Shown piece after piece: positions 60,661 to 64,000 of a stretch of DNA of 64,000 bases. The position numbers were made by a program, and so were the translations under genes. The notes under the pieces are model-generated. The model saw nothing but the letters and a program-made list of their open reading frames with translations. It was not told where the DNA came from and searched no databases. Within the stretch, counting starts at the first letter, position 1; each line of letters begins with the position of its first letter. This DNA is from Armatimonadetes bacterium DC (GTDB lineage: Bacteria > Armatimonadota > Fimbriimonadia > Fimbriimonadales > GBS-DC), in NCBI GenBank assembly GCA_001442985.1, contig LDYB01000009.1, forward strand, positions 22,356-86,355, given 5' to 3'.

Positions 60661-61569
60661 CTAACTTTCCAGTTGCTGGAAGAAGGCGGGGTTGTTGCGC
60701 CAGTTCTCGCGCACCTTGATCCACAGCTCCAGATAAATTTTGCGCCCCAGCCACAGCTCCAATTCCTGTCGCGCCTGCTGACCAATCTTTTTGAGCATCT
60801 TGCCCTTTTCGCCAATCAGAATCCCTTTATGATTCTCGCGCTCCACATAGATGGTCGCCGCAATATACAGCACGCCGTTAGGGCGCTCTTCCCAGCGTTC
60901 AATCGCGACGCCGACGCCGTGTGGAACCTCCTGACGGGTGTTGAGCAACACCTTTTCGCGGATCAGTTCCGCCGCAAACAGGCGTTCGGGCTGATCGGTA
61001 ATCTGGTCGGGAGGGAAGTAGGGCGGCGCTTCGGGCAGATACTTCAAAATTTGCTCCAGCAGCTTGTCGCAGTTGTGCCCTTTGAGGGCATTCGTCATCA
61101 TCCAGTCGGCATGGTTGGGCACGAGCGCCCAGTAGGCTTCGGTGTGGGGTTTTACCTTGTCTATGGGGAGTTTGTCTGCCTTGTTCAGCACGAGGATAAT
61201 GGGTGCTTTCGCCTCTTTCTGGAGCGTTTCGGCAATCATGCGGTCCTCGTTGCTGGGCGGTCGCGAGGCGTCCACCACGAACAGAATCACATCGGCGTCG
61301 GGCAGGGAGCCGACAGCCTCTTCGACCATCCGCTCACCCAGTTTGTACTTTGGCTTGTGAATGCCAGGGGTGTCCACGAACACAATCTGGGCGTTGGGCA
61401 GGTTCATCACGCCCAGAATGCGTCGGCGTGTAGTTTGCGGGCGTGGCGAGACGATGCTCACCTTACGCCCCACAAAATGGTTCACCAGCGTGCTTTTGCC
61501 GACGTTCGGCTTGCCAACCACTGCCACAAAGCCTGACTTAAAAGGCGTGTGGGTTGTTTCACTCATCAT
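60661..61569 (-). CDS. era: GTPase Era
   Basis: Era is a 30S-assembly GTPase that binds the 3' end of 16S rRNA. The 302-residue product has G1 'VVGKPNVGKSTLVNHFVGRK', G3 'FVDTPGIHKPKYKL', G4 'LVLNKADKLP', and a C-terminal KH domain with 'ILIGEKGKMLKKIGQQARQE'. The start is ATG 61569 or ATG 61566, within the end of the NYN gene, so translation is coupled. An earlier in-frame opening lies inside that gene and was rejected. Confidence 0.94.
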   Translation of the reverse strand: MMSETTHTPFKSGFVAVVGKPNVGKSTLVNHFVGRKVSIVSPRPQTTRRRILGVMNLPNAQIVFVDTPGIHKPKYKLGERMVEEAVGSLPDADVILFVVDASRPPSNEDRMIAETLQKEAKAPIILVLNKADKLPIDKVKPHTEAYWALVPNHADWMMTNALKGHNCDKLLEQILKYLPEAPPYFPPDQITDQPERLFAAELIREKVLLNTRQEVPHGVGVAIERWEERPNGVLYIAATIYVERENHKGILIGEKGKMLKKIGQQARQELELWLGRKIYLELWIKVRENWRNNPAFFQQLES

Positions 61570-62134
61570 GGTGACTGGGTTCTGGGGCATGCGGTTTATC
61601 GTGCATGCAGGGTTCAGGGGCGCGGTCGGTGCGGGCGATGTAACGCTCCAGATCGCGCAGGTCATAAAAATGGGGACCGACCGCAATTCGCAGCTCGCGC
61701 GCGGTCATCTCCGGGTGTGCCAGAATCATCACCCGCTTGCCTTTCGCCCGCAGGACTTCCACAAGGCGCTCAAAGTTGCCATCGCCGCTGAGAATGGCGC
61801 ACACATCGTAGTGGTCTAAAGTCAACAAAGCGTCTATCGCAATCTCCACAGCCAGTTCGATCCGCTCCCAGGGCGGTTCCTCACGCGCGTCGCAGCAGCC
61901 CTTGATGGGGCGCGTGCGCAATACATACCCCGAATGGAGCAGATAGTCGTGAAAAGTGGCGTCGCGCCCTTTGGCAGCGGGATCCACTGCCGTGTAGTAA
62001 AAAGCGTCCGCCACCTGCATGCCAAGAGTCGTCCGAAAATAACAGAGCAGTTTGCGGTAGTCAATAAACCAGCCTAACCGCTTCTGGGCATAATACATAT
62101 TCGCGCCGTCGACAAAAATCGAAACTCGGTTCAC
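61559..62134 (-). CDS. NYN-domain (LabA/DUF88-like) putative ribonuclease
   Basis: This 191-residue PIN-like fold protein has 'RVSIFVDGANMYYAQKRLG' at the N terminus and 'AILSGDGNFERLVEVLRAKG' carrying the second acidic cluster, with 'TLDHYDVCAI' before it. NYN proteins are predicted RNases in RNA turnover. The GTG start at 62132-62134 has AAGGAGG 6 nt upstream. It overlaps era, so it may work in rRNA or ribosome maturation; that is inference from position only. Confidence 0.82.
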   Translation of the reverse strand: MNRVSIFVDGANMYYAQKRLGWFIDYRKLLCYFRTTLGMQVADAFYYTAVDPAAKGRDATFHDYLLHSGYVLRTRPIKGCCDAREEPPWERIELAVEIAIDALLTLDHYDVCAILSGDGNFERLVEVLRAKGKRVMILAHPEMTARELRIAVGPHFYDLRDLERYIARTDRAPEPCMHDKPHAPEPSHHDE

Positions 62135-62383
62135 GGGAGACCTCCTTAAACGAACCTCAAGTATAAAGTATACCCCATTACTCAAGCGGTGAATTCAGAG
62201 GCTCCAACACCAAGGATCGAGAGTGAATATCTCGCATCCCCATACCGCGTGGTGCGAGAGGGAGCCGTGCAAGCCTCACCCAAGACACCATCTCCCTCTC
62301 TCGAACCTCTGAGAAAGGCACACGAAAGAGGTGAGGGCGATATGCGTCGCCAATTTACGAACGATGACTGCACGGTAACGGTA

Positions 62384-63253
62384 TCAAGGTAAAGTTTTCT
62401 CTCCCGGCAGCAGGTATAGCGTGCAGTTTGCCTCGCGCAAGGGCTGATCTACCGTCTCGCGGGCGTTTACAGCCACAATCCGCGTCTCGCCCTCCGAAGA
62501 GACCAGCTTCAACCTATATCGACGCTCTGGCGTTCGGACAAATCCGATAATCGCTTGCCTGAGATTGTTCTTGGGGTCACGCAGAACCCGCAGATACACA
62601 TACTGCTGACCCGAATCAGGCGCCACCCAAAACACCTGAGCGTTTGAAGCAGGACACACAACCACCCAGTCAAACTCATGCCAGGCAATCTGTGTTGCGG
62701 ATCCTCTCCAGTTGGGAGGCGGCACGAAACGCCCCTCACGCCAGCAATCGGAAAGGAATATGCGTCGAGTGGGATCGACTGCCTCGAAGGGCGGGGCTTC
62801 AGCCGTGCGAATGGCACCTTCTGGGAACGCCACGCGTGCCTTCAACGGGAGGGGCGCCCTCGAGAGAACGCGGGCGCGAATCGATACCCGGTATAAATGG
62901 TCGCTGGCGTCCATGTATATCAGGGGCAGCCACTCAACCGTCACCATATCCACAAACGCTTGCATATCGGCAAGCACAGGCGGCGTGGGTAGCGCTGGGG
63001 GAAAGCCCGAGAAGTGAAAAAATAGGTGCATTTCCGAAAACTGCTCAGCAGGCGCGCTCTCCTTCGGAGGACATCGACTACCCACTTGCACGAGGTAGTC
63101 GGGAAGAGCGGGGCGAGCCATGCTGTCGCGGCGTTCGCTCCATGGGTGCAGACGCGAGTCGGGTTCATTCCCCAACATCGCCCCGTAATACACCGAAACG
63201 ATTACCAGTCCTACCACACAAAGTACGCCAATAAAGACGATTGTGCGCTTCAT
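62384..63253 (-). CDS. Membrane-anchored exported protein next to the RHS gene, unknown
   Basis: The product has 289 residues. An N-terminal transmembrane or signal segment ('IVFIGVLCVVGLVIVSVYYG') is followed by about 260 residues outside the cytoplasm with several Trp and scattered Cys ('VGSRCPPKESAP', 'IFLSDCWREGRF'). No family is recognised. It begins 15 nt after the end of the RHS gene with GGAGG upstream, so it is co-transcribed. Proteins in this place beside RHS toxins can be immunity factors, but nothing in this sequence shows that. Confidence 0.7.
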   Translation of the reverse strand: MKRTIVFIGVLCVVGLVIVSVYYGAMLGNEPDSRLHPWSERRDSMARPALPDYLVQVGSRCPPKESAPAEQFSEMHLFFHFSGFPPALPTPPVLADMQAFVDMVTVEWLPLIYMDASDHLYRVSIRARVLSRAPLPLKARVAFPEGAIRTAEAPPFEAVDPTRRIFLSDCWREGRFVPPPNWRGSATQIAWHEFDWVVVCPASNAQVFWVAPDSGQQYVYLRVLRDPKNNLRQAIIGFVRTPERRYRLKLVSSEGETRIVAVNARETVDQPLREANCTLYLLPGEKTLP

Positions 63254-63268
63254 ACTGGTGCCTCCATA

Positions 63269-64000
63269 CTACCTGGCGTAGCGCGGCGCTCTGCGCATAA
63301 GTTCGTATTGAATTTCTGCCGCAGACTTCGCAGCGGCGCGCGCATCGTCGACGGTCTCATCCCACGGGCGGTTGACCAAATCATGCACGCGAGACATGTC
63401 CACATCATGTTTGCGTGGAACCCAGTTTTTGACCATTTCTCGCATTCTACGCCTCGTTTCCCGCTGTATCTTGAGCGATATCATGCGTCCGATGAACTCA
63501 CCAATCTTTTTGAGGAACATTCCACTTGGATCCACCAGTTGCACCGGGTCATTCACACAGTAGCCGTATCGGTTCAGCGTGAGTGGCAGAGCAACCGTCC
63601 CCAACCACGGGTCTTTCTGCAAGAACCGCCCAATCGTGGGGTCGTACCAGCGCACGCCGACTTTCACCAAGCCACCCGTGTGCGCCTCGTTGCGATAGCC
63701 CCACGCGCCGTTCCACGCATAGACATCGGGGCTGCCGCTCACAAGGTCGCCAAACGCATCCAGCACAGGCGCGGGCTGCGCAGGCGCGCTCACCCCGTTC
63801 GTCGCCACAAGGTCGCCGCGCCAGCTCCAGTGCTGGCTCACATCCCCACGCTGCAGCAAGTCCAGTCCGTATACCATCGGCACCCACGCGTTGCCACGGC
63901 GTTCTGCTATCAGCGTGTCCCCAGAGTACGCATACTCCACCACCGCGCCATCAACCCCGTCCTGCGTGCGCACGCGACGACCCAGACCATCATACGCATA
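63269..64000 (-). CDS. RHS-repeat protein, C-terminal part (5' end outside window)
   Basis: The frame is open to the window edge, reading '[15 protein letters not shown]' at the edge, a typical RHS/YD-repeat unit. The 243 residues seen include the RHS-associated core ('[19 protein letters not shown]' and '[20 protein letters not shown]'), after which comes an 80-residue variable tail ('[20 protein letters not shown]', ending 'RRAPRYAR'). In RHS proteins the tail after this core is usually the effector or toxin. The rest of the gene, the repeat body and any secretion signal lie outside the window. Confidence 0.88.
   Translation of the reverse strand, partial: YAYDGLGRRVRTQDGVDGAVVEYAYSGDTLIAERRGNAWVPMVYGLDLLQRGDVSQHWSWRGDLVATNGVSAPAQPAPVLDAFGDLVSGSPDVYAWNGAWGYRNEAHTGGLVKVGVRWYDPTIGRFLQKDPWLGTVALPLTLNRYGYCVNDPVQLVDPSGMFLKKIGEFIGRMISLKIQRETRRRMREMVKNWVPRKHDVDMSRVHDLVNRPWDETVDDARAAAKSAAEIQYELMRRAPRYAR

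Noticed and set aside
62189..62392. A 67-codon plus-strand open frame in the gap before the unknown gene at 62.4 kb
   Set aside because: No ribosome binding site and a low-complexity Pro/Arg/Glu/Ser composition. It looks like spacer sequence.
1..64000. tRNA, rRNA and CRISPR arrays
   Set aside because: I scanned by eye for tRNA-like stems with CCA ends, rRNA-like blocks and regularly spaced repeats and found none. A covariance-model search could still find a divergent RNA.

Overview
The window looks like chromosome from a flagellated diderm bacterium of moderately high GC. Outer-membrane evidence includes apolipoprotein N-acyltransferase (Lnt), P- and L-ring proteins (FlgI, FlgH) and several long beta-rich barrel candidates. 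A prepilin with a C-terminal H-X9-DG motif and a '[12 protein letters not shown]' stretch, and a PEP-CTERM protein, are a combination I associate with Armatimonadota, possibly thermophilic. That placement is inference from gene style, not from a marker-gene tree. No rRNA, tRNA or CRISPR array was seen.

Layout. 1-5 kb: a partial gene, lnt, an ArsR/YceI/membrane-protein operon and an orphan sugar-binding lipoprotein. 5-9.2 kb: a secreted G-rich repeat protein, then a sulfur cassette (rhodanese/persulfide-dioxygenase-like fusion plus YeiH-type exporter). 9.3-11.5 kb: a restriction-modification pair. 11.6-18.5 kb: a polytopic membrane protein with a PpiC isomerase, a Gfo/Idh/MocA oxidoreductase, and a pspA-led operon (PspA, barrel-like protein, J-domain-like protein, GT2 glycosyltransferase). 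18.6-20.4 kb: a two-gene ATPase/effector-like pair whose second gene carries an in-frame amber stop. 20.5-27.1 kb: dapD, an amidase, a 1160-residue outer-membrane protein with six internal repeats, a zinc-finger anti-sigma-like protein, rbfA and a DUF503 gene. 27.1-28.5 kb: a structured MITE-like element and a prepilin gene. 28.5-39.5 kb: a flagellar block flgF-flgG, fliD-fliS-fliT (opposite strand), flgA-flgH-flgI-flgJ-flgN-flgK-flgL-fliW-csrA. 39.5-49.1 kb: serA, thioredoxin, a PEP-CTERM protein, a hydrolase, a nucleotidyltransferase and a second large barrel protein. 49.2-64 kb: clpB, an AccB-like protein without the biotinyl lysine, a UPF0182 protein, a sugar isomerase/lactate-oxidase-like/SIS group, rseP-ispC, era with a NYN nuclease, and the 3' end of an RHS-repeat gene.

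Genes are packed tightly. About a dozen adjacent pairs overlap by ATGA or a similar short overlap. Many first genes have a TATAAT-like box only 6-10 nt before the start codon and no Shine-Dalgarno sequence, so leaderless transcripts appear common. Genes inside operons, in contrast, often have GGAGG sites. The flagellar genes form a coherent late-structure regulon (rod, rings, hook-filament junction, cap, export chaperones, FliW-CsrA), and two of their promoters match the sigma-28 consensus.
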